Positions 1 to 9,215 of a stretch of DNA of 64,000 bases are shown here, in pieces. The stretch is from Clostridium sp. OF09-36 (GTDB taxonomy: Bacteria; Bacillota; Clostridia; Lachnospirales; Lachnospiraceae): the NCBI RefSeq assembly GCF_003481985.1, contig NZ_QUMD01000002.1, positions 124,001 to 188,000 on the forward strand, written 5' to 3'. Position numbers and translations under genes: made by a program. Below the pieces are notes generated by a model. The model was not told the origin of the DNA and made no database searches. It worked only from the letters and a program-made list of their open reading frames with translations. The stretch's first letter is position 1; every line of letters starts with the position of its first letter.

Positions 1-1
1 C

Positions 2-277
2 ATGGATGAACTATTCAGGCTTACTCAAAAAAGGTTCCGCAATCTGATCCGACCAGATGAACAACAACAGATTGAAACAAGTATCTGGGAACAGATTGAC
101 ACAGGCAATGACAATGACTATATTCACTTTCATCTTCGAAAAGCTGACGGAACTTATCTTTCCGTGCTTGATCATGGAAGAATCGTAGAAAGCCAGCAAT
201 ACGGAAAAGTATTTTATGTATTGTTCATGGATTGGGAAGATATGCAGCTTCGTTACAGTGATAAATTTTCCGAATAA
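2..277 (+). CDS. C-terminal end of a PAS-domain signalling protein (partial)
   Basis: Only the last 91 codons lie in the window; the gene starts to the left. The stretch with HFHLRKADGTYLSVLDHGRI followed by VFYVLFMD has the look of the second half of a PAS (PAS_3-type) sensor fold, as found at the ends of GGDEF/EAL and hybrid-kinase proteins of Lachnospiraceae. The methionine at base 2 is probably internal rather than the real start. A strong hairpin follows directly, shared with the convergent kinase gene. The output domain and signal cannot be inferred from this piece. Confidence 0.55.
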   Translation: MDELFRLTQKRFRNLIRPDEQQQIETSIWEQIDTGNDNDYIHFHLRKADGTYLSVLDHGRIVESQQYGKVFYVLFMDWEDMQLRYSDKFSE

Positions 278-280
278 ATA

Positions 281-328
281 AAAAAAACTGCTAAAAAGCT
301 GTTAACCGAACTTCTTAGCAGTTTTTTT
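281..328. terminator. Bidirectional rho-independent terminator
   Basis: A 14-base perfect inverted repeat pairs positions 281-294 (A-run then ACTGCTAA) with 315-328 (TTAGCAGT then T-run). It gives a T-tract on both strands. It sits between the convergent PAS gene and the hybrid kinase gene, so it can end transcription from both sides. Confidence 0.85.
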
Positions 329-329
329 A

Positions 330-3281
330 CTAATCTACCAGATTGTTTTGTAACGTACTGATCAATTCCTCTATAACAATTGGCTTGGATAAAAAGCCAT
401 TCATACCACATTCCAGTGCTTTCTTTTTGTCTTCGTCAAAAGCATTGGCAGTCATAGCAAGGATGGTAATTCCCGCCAGCGCCGGATCAGTAAGGGCACG
501 GATCTGCTTCGTGGCCTCATATCCGTTCATTACCGGCATCTGCACATCCATCAGCACCAGATCATAATTACATGACTTTGAATTCTTAACCTTCTCCACT
601 GCCTCTGCCCCATTTTCTGCAGTATCAACCAGGAAGCCATATTCATTAAGGATCTCCACCGCAATTTCACTGTTCAGTTCATTATCTTCCACAAGCAGTA
701 TGCTCTTGCCTCTGAAATCTAAGCTTGTCTCAGGAAGAACGGGATTCTCCTGCTCAGCCTGACTCTGGCCGATAGCAGTCATCAGGGTATCTCTGATATC
801 TGACATGAACAGAGGCTTCGCACAGAATGCAGTCACCCCTGCAGCCCTGGCTTCCACTTCGATATCTGACCAGTCATAAGCAGTCATGATAATGATCGGC
901 GTATCATCACCAAGGCTGCGGATCTGTCTGGTGACCTCAATACCATTCATATCCGGCAGACGCCAGTCAATAATATAAGCATGGAATGCATCCCCAAGCT
1001 CCATAGACTGCCTTGCACGCAGAACAGCCTCCTTACCGGAAAGTGTCCATTCCGAACGCATTCCAACCTTCACAAGCATCTTTGTCACACTGTCACAGGT
1101 ATTAAAATCGTCATCTACAACCAGAGCCTTAAGACCTTCCAGGTCTGCAATCTTCTCTATACGGTGATTCTCAGGCTGAGTCCGAAATGGCAGACGGACA
1201 ATAAATTCGGTGCCTTTCCCCTGCTCTGTCCGGACCTCAATAGTGCCACCCATCATATCCACAATATTCTTGGTGATGGCCATGCCAAGTCCTGTGCCCT
1301 GGGTTCTGCTCACAGTGGAAGTCCGCTCCCGCTCAAAAGGAGAAAAGATCTTCTGTACAAATTCCTGACTCATACCGATTCCGTTATCCTTTACCCGGAT
1401 CTCGTATAGTTCACTGCCTTTTACCGTCCCTGGATACTGTTTCATCCGGACAGATACAGTTCCGCCTGCAGGAGTAAACTTGATTGCATTGGACAGAAGA
1501 TTCAGCAGCACCTGATTCAAACGCATCTTGTCACAATAGACATCCTCATTGGTAACATCCATTGCATCCATATAAAGCTCCAGCTGTTTCGCATGGATCT
1601 GCCCGCTGATGATGGTCTTCAGATCATGAAGCACATCCGACAGACTGACCTCCGTTTCTTCCAGATGGATCTTTCCACTCTCAATCCGGCTCATATCCAG
1701 GATATCATTGATCAGTGAAAGCAGATGTTTACTGGAGGAAAGAATCTTGCCCAGATAATCCCGGACTTTTTTCTGATCATCAATATTACTTACAGCCAAT
1801 GTGGTAAAGCCGATGATCGCATTCATTGGCGTCCGGATATCGTGAGACATATTGGAAAGGAAAGTACTCTTTGCCCTGTTTGCTGTCTCCGCCGCATGGA
1901 CTGCCTCAGAAAGTGCCTGATTCATTTTCCAGTCAGCAGTACGGTCTGACATAACCAGGATGTATTTCTTTTTCCCATTTACCTCACTGCCCATTGCAAT
2001 ATTATGGAACCCACGTTTTTCCCCTGTTTTCTGATGAACATATTCAAAATCCCATTCTCTTTGTTCATTCACCTGGATTTCCTCAAGATAATTTTCCTCC
2101 GGATTTTCATGTTCCCCTGGATGCAGTTTTCCCAGGACACGAATATCTTTGCGGATCTGTTCTACCGTAATACCAAGCAGTTTTTCCGCATTTGGACTTA
2201 TATAGTCTGCCTGATATGTTTTTGCATCCAGCATCAGAAAAACGTCATCCACATTCATTGACAGCTTTTGAAAAAGTTCGTCTCTGTACCGGATCTGTGT
2301 GTCCTTTCTTCTAAGGCTTATCCTGTTTTTTTGAATAATAAGGCCGATAAAAAAGGCGGCAATACAGAACAAAACCGCAGCCACAAGAAGCATTGTACTA
2401 CGCTGCAAACTGTTCATACTGGCATTGACAATATCCGCCTGTACAAGTCCCAGAAATACCCAGTCCTGAATATCTGATTTTTCATAGACCAGATAATAGT
2501 TTCTTTCATCCAGATTTACCAGCATCGCATCGGTGCGTCCCGCTTTAAACTTCTCCGAAAGCTCATTGACCTCTTTTTCAGACATATTGGAATGCTCTCT
2601 TAGAACACCAAAGAAATTGTACACATTCCCCCATGACTCAGAAGAATGATCGACCACAACACGGCCATCCGGATGAACAACAAAGCTCTGGGCATTTCCA
2701 TTGAAAGCAGAAATGTCCAGCACATCTACAATATCAGAGTTTTCATACGCAATGGCAATTGCATCATATTCAAATCCCTGATAGATTCCATGCGCCCTGG
2801 GAGTGGCAAAAACAAGCAGCTGGGATTTTCCGGGAACTGCTGCATTCGCTATCACATCATTTCCCTGCCGGATATCCTCTTCAATGTTTTCCTGTAATCC
2901 AAGGTACCCGGTTTCCCCTGTCGCCATCTTGTAGTCCCCGTCAGCTGACAGAAAAAAGAAATCTAAAAATCTGGCATCTTCCTGCGCTTTCTTTATATAA
3001 TTACGAATTTCGTCTTCACTGGAGATATTCTGCAGATTCTCACCCCACATATGAAGATAAGTCAGATTCTTATCTGTCAGTTCTCTCAGCATGTTATCAG
3101 ACTGATGAAAAACTTCCGTCAGATGAGAAACACTTTCCTCATAAATAGTTTTCGATACAAATCCAAAATATTGAAAAACCATCAGAACAATTCCCAGTAA
3201 AACAGCTGTAAAGACAGCTATCTGGAATGGTTTTCCCATGACAAGTTTCTTTCTGCCTTTATTATGATTCTTAATATCCAT
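330..3281 (-). CDS. Membrane hybrid sensor histidine kinase with two receiver domains
   Basis: Hybrid two-component kinase, about 983 residues. Order: N-terminal membrane segment (about 17-40), extracytoplasmic sensor of Cache-like size, second membrane segment (about 294-316), PAS domain (about 345-455), HisKA with NMSHDIRTP (phospho-acceptor His480), HATPase with the N box LLNLLSNAIKFT and G boxes DNGIGM and GTGLGM, then two receivers with Asp772 (IIDWRLPDMNG) and Asp912 (LMDVQMPVMNG). The preferred start is the ATG at 3281, because GGTGA lies five bases upstream; a GTG at 3290 would overlap the upstream stop codon. It is the last gene of the riboswitch-headed operon, directly after a solute-binding lipoprotein, which may present the ligand to it. 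There is no DNA-binding domain, so the output partner is not visible. Confidence 0.9.
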   Translation of the reverse strand: MDIKNHNKGRKKLVMGKPFQIAVFTAVLLGIVLMVFQYFGFVSKTIYEESVSHLTEVFHQSDNMLRELTDKNLTYLHMWGENLQNISSEDEIRNYIKKAQEDARFLDFFFLSADGDYKMATGETGYLGLQENIEEDIRQGNDVIANAAVPGKSQLLVFATPRAHGIYQGFEYDAIAIAYENSDIVDVLDISAFNGNAQSFVVHPDGRVVVDHSSESWGNVYNFFGVLREHSNMSEKEVNELSEKFKAGRTDAMLVNLDERNYYLVYEKSDIQDWVFLGLVQADIVNASMNSLQRSTMLLVAAVLFCIAAFFIGLIIQKNRISLRRKDTQIRYRDELFQKLSMNVDDVFLMLDAKTYQADYISPNAEKLLGITVEQIRKDIRVLGKLHPGEHENPEENYLEEIQVNEQREWDFEYVHQKTGEKRGFHNIAMGSEVNGKKKYILVMSDRTADWKMNQALSEAVHAAETANRAKSTFLSNMSHDIRTPMNAIIGFTTLAVSNIDDQKKVRDYLGKILSSSKHLLSLINDILDMSRIESGKIHLEETEVSLSDVLHDLKTIISGQIHAKQLELYMDAMDVTNEDVYCDKMRLNQVLLNLLSNAIKFTPAGGTVSVRMKQYPGTVKGSELYEIRVKDNGIGMSQEFVQKIFSPFERERTSTVSRTQGTGLGMAITKNIVDMMGGTIEVRTEQGKGTEFIVRLPFRTQPENHRIEKIADLEGLKALVVDDDFNTCDSVTKMLVKVGMRSEWTLSGKEAVLRARQSMELGDAFHAYIIDWRLPDMNGIEVTRQIRSLGDDTPIIIMTAYDWSDIEVEARAAGVTAFCAKPLFMSDIRDTLMTAIGQSQAEQENPVLPETSLDFRGKSILLVEDNELNSEIAVEILNEYGFLVDTAENGAEAVEKVKNSKSCNYDLVLMDVQMPVMNGYEATKQIRALTDPALAGITILAMTANAFDEDKKKALECGMNGFLSKPIVIEELISTLQNNLVD

Positions 3282-3286
3282 TCTTC

Positions 3287-5136
3287 TCACCTCAGAGTCA
3301 TGTAGTCTTCAGGCTCTGCAAGAATGGCATCACCATCTGAAATATATCCTGTCCAGGTATCTTTTACAGTGGTATCTTCTCCATCAAACACAATATTCTC
3401 ATCTGCCGGATAAGCTTCCATGTGTTTAGATATCGCAAGGCAGGTTACCGTGAAAGTATCCTCGTCCTGAACTTTTTTTCCATCTTTTGTAACTTTGCTC
3501 AATATATAACCATCATCTGTTTCTTTGACTTCCACGGAAATGCCGCTGACCACAGGCAGAGAGCCTCGGTTAAACGGAGTAAATCCGCCCTCATAGCCTT
3601 CTACAAAATTTTTGACTGTCTCTTTCAGTTCGACTCCGCTCATCTTGCTGCTGTAAGCCGAAAGACTATTTGGCATGATCATGTCTCTCGCCATTTTTTC
3701 TGTATATCCGGCTTTCAGCACATTTCCTGTAAAGCTGTTTCCAGTTGCGATCAACACATCCGTCCCATAAATACCGCGCAGAGTGTTTGCCATAACAGAA
3801 TAGGCTTCATTGCCTCCACTGGTATGGAAGCGATTGGAATACGTTTTCTTTGAATCCAGCACGATATTCTCTGAAGTGGATTTTTCCTCAAGGAGCTGGG
3901 TGTTAAATGACTGATAAGCCTGCTCTGCATCATATTCTCCTGAGATCATCTTGGAAACCACATCCTTGGAAACAGAAAAAAAGTCATTTGACGCAATGCG
4001 GATATACATATGATTTTCTTCAATCACAGATTTCACATCCTTCAGATATTCCGTAAGCTTAAAATCCACATCCTGGCTGTAGCTTAACAGATCCTGTCCA
4101 TCACTAATGACCCGGTTCTGCGCATCCTCTGAAAGCATTGTGCTCAGTACCTTCACTGCTTTCTTTCGACGTGTCTCATCCTGTGTCAGATCGCGGTTTA
4201 AAGCCACCTGGAAATATGGTGTAGTCATCAGCCACTTTTCACCGTTCTCCTGAAAAAATGGAAGAAATGTTGTGTTTATGCCCTGATCCTGAAACATTTT
4301 CACAGCAGCTGAGCTGCCAAAGTACATGGCAAGCTTACCACTTTGATACATCTCAACTATATCATCATAATTCATATTCAGATCATTTTGACTCAGCCTG
4401 TATCTTGTATGAACTGTTCCATACGTTCAAAAGCCTGCGGCCAGACGGTACTATCCAGACCTTCTCGATTTGTATTATCCGGGTCACTGTAGGTGGTGCG
4501 CCACTTGCGTCCTTCTACAGAAGACAGCTCTGATGCTGACAGCCCCTGCAATGTCTCCATACAGGTATAATCGTAATAATAGTCTGCAGTAAAGCCACGG
4601 ATCCCCACTTCTTCAAATGCCTGACAGGCAGAGACAAAGCTTTCATAATCTGTTGGAAGAGGAATATCATACTTTTCAAAAAGATCCTTATTCACTACAA
4701 AACCATGGGCATCTGCACACACCGGAAGCCAGTTTACACTTCCATCCTCATTCATAAAATTGCTAAGGTAAGTATCATAGACAGCACCTGCCGCATTGGT
4801 TGTGGAAAGATCCATCAGACTGTCTTTCAGTGGACTTGCATCATGCAGGGAAAAGCGACAGCAGGTTATAATATCCGGCAATCCACCGTTTTCATCAAGA
4901 AACTTATAAAAATCCAGATCATTATTACCTACGACAAATTCAACATTGATATCCGGGAGCTGTTTCTGAATGTATGGTGCATATTTATCATACAGGTTTG
5001 TGTTCCATAAGTACACCGTGATTGTGTCTGCATCTTCTTTCTCTGCACTTTTACTGCCACATGCTGACAGAAGTGATACGGCTGTCACCATTGCCAAAAG
5101 TACAGCCAAAACTCTGTTCCATTTTATCTTTTTCAT
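3287..5136 (-). CDS. Solute-binding lipoprotein fused to a 5'-nucleotidase-like C-terminal domain (frameshifted)
   Basis: Read as one gene broken by a one-base loss near 4393-4395. The first 247 codons end ...QDTG-stop, and the remaining reading frame continues LSQNDLN then MNYDDIVEMYQSGKL without a gap in family similarity. The N-terminus is a lipoprotein signal with Cys26 (LLSAC). It is followed by an ABC-type extracellular solute-binding fold (family 1-like: VYLWNTNLYDKY, GLPDIITCCRFS). The last 180 or so residues (SGGNEAYSVMANTLRGIYG, SKMSGVELKETVKNFVEG, VSGISVEVKE) resemble the C-terminal domain of 5'-nucleotidases. There is no permease or ATPase nearby, so sensing with the adjacent hybrid kinase is more likely than transport; that is inference. 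AAGGAG precedes the ATG. The break could be a sequencing error or a real mutation. Confidence 0.7.
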
Positions 5137-5304
5137 TACGAGTTCTCCTTAATTTGCCCTGTCAATATATCCAACAATTCCTATATAGCCATCTTTCTTT
5201 AATGAAGACTACAACGTATGCAATTTCAGATTATACAGCTGACGGTCATTTTAAATTTCGAATCATCTACAATCAGTATTTTTTTCTTTTGTCCATATTT
5301 TTTA

Positions 5305-5550
5305 TCACCCCACCAATCTATGAATTACTTTTATCAGTAATTCCACATCAACAGGCTTAGCAACATGTTCATCCATTCCTGCTTCTTTTGCTCTTATTCT
5401 GTCCTCCGTGAAGGCATTTGCTGTCATTGCAATGATCGGTATTTCCTTAGCATCCTCTCTGTCCATAGAACGAATCATTTTTGCTGCTTCATAACCATTC
5501 ATTACCGGCATCATGATATCCATAAGAATGACATCAAATTTTTATTTTCC
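5305..5550 (-). pseudogene. Receiver-domain remnant (end of a lost response regulator or hybrid kinase)
   Basis: A 72-codon open frame beginning MDIMMPVMNGYEAAKMIRS carries the C-terminal two thirds of a receiver domain, including ILMDIMMPVMNG (phospho-acceptor Asp), AMTANAF and the KP motif (HVAKPVD). Upstream, the same frame meets a TAA two codons before FDVILMD. Lys/Asn-rich sequence typical of the preceding receiver loop continues in another frame. No promoter or start is visible. It resembles the last receiver of the neighbouring hybrid kinase, so it is probably the tail of a deleted paralogue that once stood first in this operon. Confidence 0.65.
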
Positions 5551-5601
5551 TTATTCTTTCCTGATAAAATCATTGTTGTTACGTCTATGAAATAACACCG
5601 T

Positions 5602-5627
5602 AAAAAAACACTGTCAGACAGACAGTG
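5602..5627 (-). terminator. Terminator directly after the c-di-GMP riboswitch
   Basis: On the minus strand CACTGTC pairs with GACAGTG (5609-5627) and is followed by seven Ts. It lies 14 bases after the riboswitch aptamer, where an expression-platform terminator is expected. Confidence 0.8.
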
Positions 5628-5640
5628 CACCTCATTTCAT

Positions 5641-5715
5641 GCAACTGGCTGCCATTTTACAGGCCCTGTAGCTTTGCGTCCCAGACTTTCATCTGGTTTG
5701 CCGATTTCCTTATTA
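5641..5715 (-). promoter_or_regulatory. Cyclic di-GMP-I (GEMM-I) riboswitch aptamer
   Basis: The minus strand reads GGCAAACC, a CCAGA/TCTGG hairpin with GAAAG in its loop, then GGGACGCAAAGC, a GGGCCT helix and GGCAGCCAGTTGC. These are the conserved pieces of the c-di-GMP-I aptamer in the right order and spacing, including the GACGCAAAGC core. A consensus promoter lies upstream and a terminator downstream, so it should work at transcription. The gene now directly downstream is a receiver stump, then the binding-protein/kinase pair. Whether ligand turns expression on or off cannot be read by eye. Confidence 0.88.
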
Positions 5716-5747
5716 TATCTTTTAAACTTATGTAAAAAACTGGTTTT

Positions 5748-5776
5748 ATTATACTATAGCGCTCTACTGTACACAA
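5748..5776 (-). promoter_or_regulatory. Sigma-A promoter of the riboswitch operon
   Basis: On the minus strand TTGTGT (5771-5776), a 17-base spacer, and TATAAT (5748-5753). The predicted start lies about 30 bases before the c-di-GMP aptamer. Confidence 0.75.
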
Positions 5777-5844
5777 GAAAAACATTACCGTTTTAACGCC
5801 TGAAAACAAAAAAAACAGCCGATATATATACTCGAACTGTTCTT

Positions 5845-6177
5845 CTACTTCCGAAGTCCACGCAGCATTGACATTACTGTTTCCTGCTCATTTGTACTCA
5901 GATCGTTCCATATCCCCAGAACTTCTTTCTGTTTTTCTGTCAGATTTTCTGAATTACCTTCCTGAAAAAACTGCGATAATGTCACGCCCAAAGCTGTACA
6001 TATTTTTTCAAGTGTGATCAGCGACGGCAGGTTTTCCTGCGCCATGATTCTTCCCAGTGAGGACTGGGAAATTCCCGACAGCTGCGATAATCTGTATTTA
6101 CTGATATCACGCTTTTCACATAAAGATGTTATTTTATCCGCAATATACTTCTCTATCTGCAAGTAACTATACCTCAT
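5845..6177 (-). CDS. XRE-family helix-turn-helix regulator
   Basis: A 110-residue protein with a Cro/CI-type helix-turn-helix at about residues 23-75 (KYRLSQLSGISQSSLGRIMA, then LPSLITLEKICTALGVTLSQFF). The C-terminal 35 residues are helical (LTEKQKEVLGIWNDLSTNEQ). This layout is common among small chromosomal or phage-derived regulators. It stands alone between the riboswitch operon (same strand, downstream) and IS debris. Target and ligand are unknown. Confidence 0.8.
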   Translation of the reverse strand: MRYSYLQIEKYIADKITSLCEKRDISKYRLSQLSGISQSSLGRIMAQENLPSLITLEKICTALGVTLSQFFQEGNSENLTEKQKEVLGIWNDLSTNEQETVMSMLRGLRK

Positions 6178-6372
6178 TTCCGCTATTACATGTTCTTATT
6201 GTACCTGTAATAATGAAAAAATATTAGCAATCAACTTTGCAAGTATTCATTAGCATTATAGGAAGTATACGGATAAAAAAATATAAAGATACTTTCGTTT
6301 CCGCAAAAGTCATTTTCGCTTATATCGTTTTTATAATAGCACAGACAGTTATGTTTGTCACATAAAAGTTTC

Positions 6373-6612
6373 CTTCACGGAGGCCAACTCTCGCCTTGGC
6401 GTAGGATCTTTTGTATCATCTTTCAGCTGGCTGTTATCCTCAAGCTCCTTTGTCTGCTTTACTGCATACGGATTTACCTGAACTACACTGATCCCATTTG
6501 AGATCATCCAGGTCGCAAGGCAGAACCAGTAATGGCCGGTTGGTTCAAGACCAAGAACAATCTGTTTTTTATCGTATTCGGCTGCTATCTTTACTGCCCA
6601 TTCCTTTGCTTT
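6373..6612 (-). mobile_element. IS110-family transposase fragment
   Basis: The minus strand encodes KAKEWAVKIAAEYDKKQIV, then LGLEPTGHYWF, VVQVNPYAVKQTKELEDNSQ and LKDDTKD, the central DEDD-transposase region of IS110-type elements. Both ends are missing and the match stops shortly after the KDDTKD motif. It abuts an oppositely oriented IS30 fragment, so the region holds dead IS pieces. Confidence 0.75.
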
Positions 6613-6644
6613 GCTTCTTCAGAAGCTCCTGCTGCTCGAAAATA

Positions 6645-6851
6645 TTTACATTTGATACTCTCACTCAATGGGATCTGAGAACCATTGTAGATCATATCAA
6701 CTCCACTCCCAGAGAAATCCTGGGTGGCCGCACTCCTTATGATGTTGCACTCGAAAACTACGGCATTGACATTTTAAAAGCACTTCAGCTTAGGCCGATT
6801 CCACCCGACGAGGTCAATCTAACACCTAAGCTGATTCGCTTTAACCGTTAA
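6645..6851 (+). mobile_element. IS30-family transposase C-terminal fragment
   Basis: About 67 codons read FDTLTQWDLRTIVDHINSTP, then REILGGRTPYDVALENYG. HINSTPR and GGRTPYD are the typical C-terminal motif of IS30 transposases, including the region around the catalytic Glu. The upstream part of the open frame is only the antisense of the IS110 piece. No intact terminal repeats are seen. Confidence 0.75.
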
Positions 6852-6996
6852 CTTACCATAAAAATCTGCTGTCAGACTGGAATTTCGTAATTCACATTTT
6901 TAGGATGCGGCCTGTGGAATTTAGTCTCGCATACCAAATATTCAGAGGCCTCTTTCTTATGCCATAAACTCAGATTTTTATGAGAAGTCAGCTTAA

Positions 6997-7043
6997 GGGC
7001 GTGTGAAAAAATGAGAAATCATTTTTCACACGCCCCTTCTTTT
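6997..7043 (+). terminator. Strong hairpin with T-run between IS debris and ldh
   Basis: GGGCGTGTGAAAAA (6997-7010) pairs with TTTTTCACACGCCC (7022-7035), followed by TTCTTTTTT on the plus strand. The T-run favours plus-strand termination. It may also protect the 3' end of the minus-strand ldh gene. Confidence 0.65.
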
Positions 7044-7060
7044 TTATAGGCTATGTTTTT

Positions 7061-8007
7061 TCACAGCCCCTCAATTGTCTCTATAATCTTTTTCAAAGAA
7101 TCTGCGGATTTCTTAAGCTTTAACGCTTCCTCTCCACTTAAATTAATAGGTATATCAGACTCAATGCCATCTGCACCTACAATAGCCGGCATACTTAACG
7201 ATACTCCGTCAATGTCATATACTCCATGAATCATATGCGATACCGGGAGTATTGATTTTTCATCTCTCATAATCACTTCGCAGATTCTTTTTACAGACAT
7301 TGCAATTCCATAATATGTAGCGTGCTTTTTGTTTATAATCTCATAAGCACTGTTCTTGACTGCTGCAGCTATTTCTGCCGTGTTTTCCTTGTGCTTGTAA
7401 TGTCCACGCATTTCACACATTTCACTCAATGGAACACCGGATACATTGGCTGATGACCATGCTACAACTTCACTGTCTCCATGCTCACCTACTATAAATG
7501 CGTGAACACTCCTGCTGTCCACAGATAAATGCTCACCAAGCTTATATCTTAATCGCGCACTGTCTAACACTGTCCCCGATCCAATAACCCTGTTTTCCGG
7601 GAGTCCTGATAACTTTATGGCTACCTGTGTCAAAATATCTACCGGATTCGCTACTACAAGCATGATACCTGCAAAATTTCTCTTTGCTATTTCAGGAATG
7701 ATTGACTTAAATATTGCTACATTTTTATTTACTAGATCAAGCCTTGTCTCTCCCGGTTTTTGCCCCGCTCCGGCAGATATGACAACAATTGCAGCATCAG
7801 CTACATCATCATAATCTCCAGCATATATCTTCATCGGACTGGCAAACGGAATACCATGACTGATATCCATTGCTTCTCCCTCTGCCTTGTTCTTGTCTGC
7901 ATCGATAAGGACAAGCTCTGTAAATAAGCCACTCTGCATCAGGCAAATACCGATGCAGAACCAACAAAGCCGCAGCCTATCATTACTGCTTTTTTTGAAT
8001 TAATCAC
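7061..8007 (-). CDS. ldh: L-lactate dehydrogenase (frameshifted near the N-terminus)
   Basis: Reduces pyruvate to L-lactate with NADH. Visible motifs: the dinucleotide-fold loop MIGCGFVGSA (in the upstream piece), LVLIDADKNKAEGEAMDISHG, the substrate Arg loop GQKPGETRLDL, VANPVDI, GSGTVLDSARLR and the active-site GEHGDSE. The conserved body runs 7061-7939. The first 20 or so codons (SKKAVMIGCGFVGSASVFA) are one frame away: GCCTGATGCAG reads as if GCCCTGATGCAG had lost a C near 7942. No ATG exists in the upstream piece. The GTG at 8007 is the best candidate, though AGGGGGTGAG sits rather far upstream. Likely an assembly error rather than a dead gene. Confidence 0.8.
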
Positions 8008-8034
8008 TTTCTTCTTCGTAATAATCTCACCCCC

Positions 8035-8576
8035 TTAATAATTCTCTTCATGTACTTCAAAATAGCTCTGTGGATGATTACATACCGGACATACTTCAGG
8101 TGCCTTAGTTCCTACCACAATATGTCCGCAGTTACGGCATTCCCATACTTTAACTTCACTCTTTTCAAAAACTTTAGCAGTTTCAATATTCTTAAGAAGT
8201 GCACGATATCTTTCCTCATGGTGTTTCTCAATCTCAGCTACTGCCCTGAATTTTGCTGCAAGCTCAGGGAATCCTTCTTCCTCAGCTGTTTTAGCAAAGC
8301 CTTCATACATATCTGTCCACTCATAATTTTCGCCTTCTGCCGCTGCCGCCAGGTTTTCCTTTGTATCACCAATTCCTGCTAATTCCTTGAACCACATCTT
8401 TGCATGTTCTTTCTCATTATCTGCGGTTTTTAAAACAATGCTGACATCTGCTCGTAGCCTTCCTTTTTCGCTACAGAAGCAAAATAGGTATACTTATTTC
8501 TTGCCTGCGATTCCCCGGCAAATGCCTCCTGTAAATTTTTCTCAGTCTGTGTTCCTACGTATTTGTTTGCTACCAT
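8035..8576 (-). CDS. Rubrerythrin (frameshifted)
   Basis: Cytoplasmic peroxide reductase with a di-iron four-helix bundle and a C-terminal rubredoxin-like FeS4 site. The diiron ligand motifs are visible: EAFAGESQARNKYTYF, DNEKEH, AEEEGF and EIEKHHEERY. The rubredoxin end has CRNCG and CPVCNHPQSYFEV. The gene is split near 8432, where TTTTAAAAA reads as a T5 run that lost one T; LKTADNEKEHAKMWF continues in the other frame. GGAG lies nine bases before the ATG at 8576. The frame is open from the preceding flavin reductase, so a fusion is possible. Confidence 0.85.
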
Positions 8577-9215
8577 TTCTTTTTTCTCCGTTTTCTTTAC
8601 TATTTTTTCAAAATCTGATGCTGGGTGCTTACATAAAGGACATATAAAATCATGCGGTAATTCTTCTCCTACATATTCATATCCACAAATTCTGCAACGC
8701 CATATTGTCTGCCCATCCTCGGTTTTTCCGACTGCCTGTGGCTTAGGTTTAATATTATTCTGGTAATAATCATATGTGACAGAAGGAACATTACTTAAAA
8801 CTTCCATATCTGTTATCTCACCGATAAACATTGTATGTGATCCTAAGTCCTCCGTTTTATTAACTGTTACAGAAATGTATGCATTTGTACCTTCTGTAAT
8901 ATAATAAATACCATTTGTACCCCTAGCACACTTTTCAAATGCTTCAAATTTATTGGTATCCCTTCCTGATTGGAAGCCAAAATATTTGAACAATTCAAAC
9001 TGTGCCTTCTGACTTAAGACTGATACTGTGAATTTTCCAGTTCTCTGAATCATGTCATGCGTGTAATTTGCTTTGTTGACGCAGATACTTAACTGGTTCG
9101 GTTCTGAAGCTGCCTGAATGGCTGTATTAATAATACATCCATTGTCTTTTTCATCTTCCCTGGCAGTCAGTACAAACAATCCATAACTCAACTTATACAT
9201 TGCTTTCCTATCCAT
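8577..9215 (-). CDS. Flavin reductase domain plus rubredoxin
   Basis: Residues 1-160 have the FMN-binding flavin-reductase-like fold (MYKLSYGLFVLTAREDEKDN, TIQAASEPNQLSI-type region, GRDTNKFEAF). The last 40 form a rubredoxin (CRICGYEYVGE ... CPLCKHPASDFEKI). Such proteins pass electrons to rubrerythrin or oxygen reductases, which fits the next gene. The start overlaps the perR stop by eight bases, implying translational coupling. No stop codon separates it from rubrerythrin: VKKTEKKEMVANKYVG reads straight through. Either the two are fused or an indel removed the stop. Confidence 0.85.

Noticed and set aside
4385..4400. Programmed -1 frameshift in the solute-binding protein gene
   Set aside because: The bases before the stop (GATACAGGC-TGA) contain no slippery heptamer, and the break matches the one-base-loss pattern seen across the window.
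6498..6640. Plus-strand coding start of the IS30-like frame
   Set aside because: This part of the open frame is the antisense of the IS110 transposase fragment; only the region after about 6645 matches IS30.
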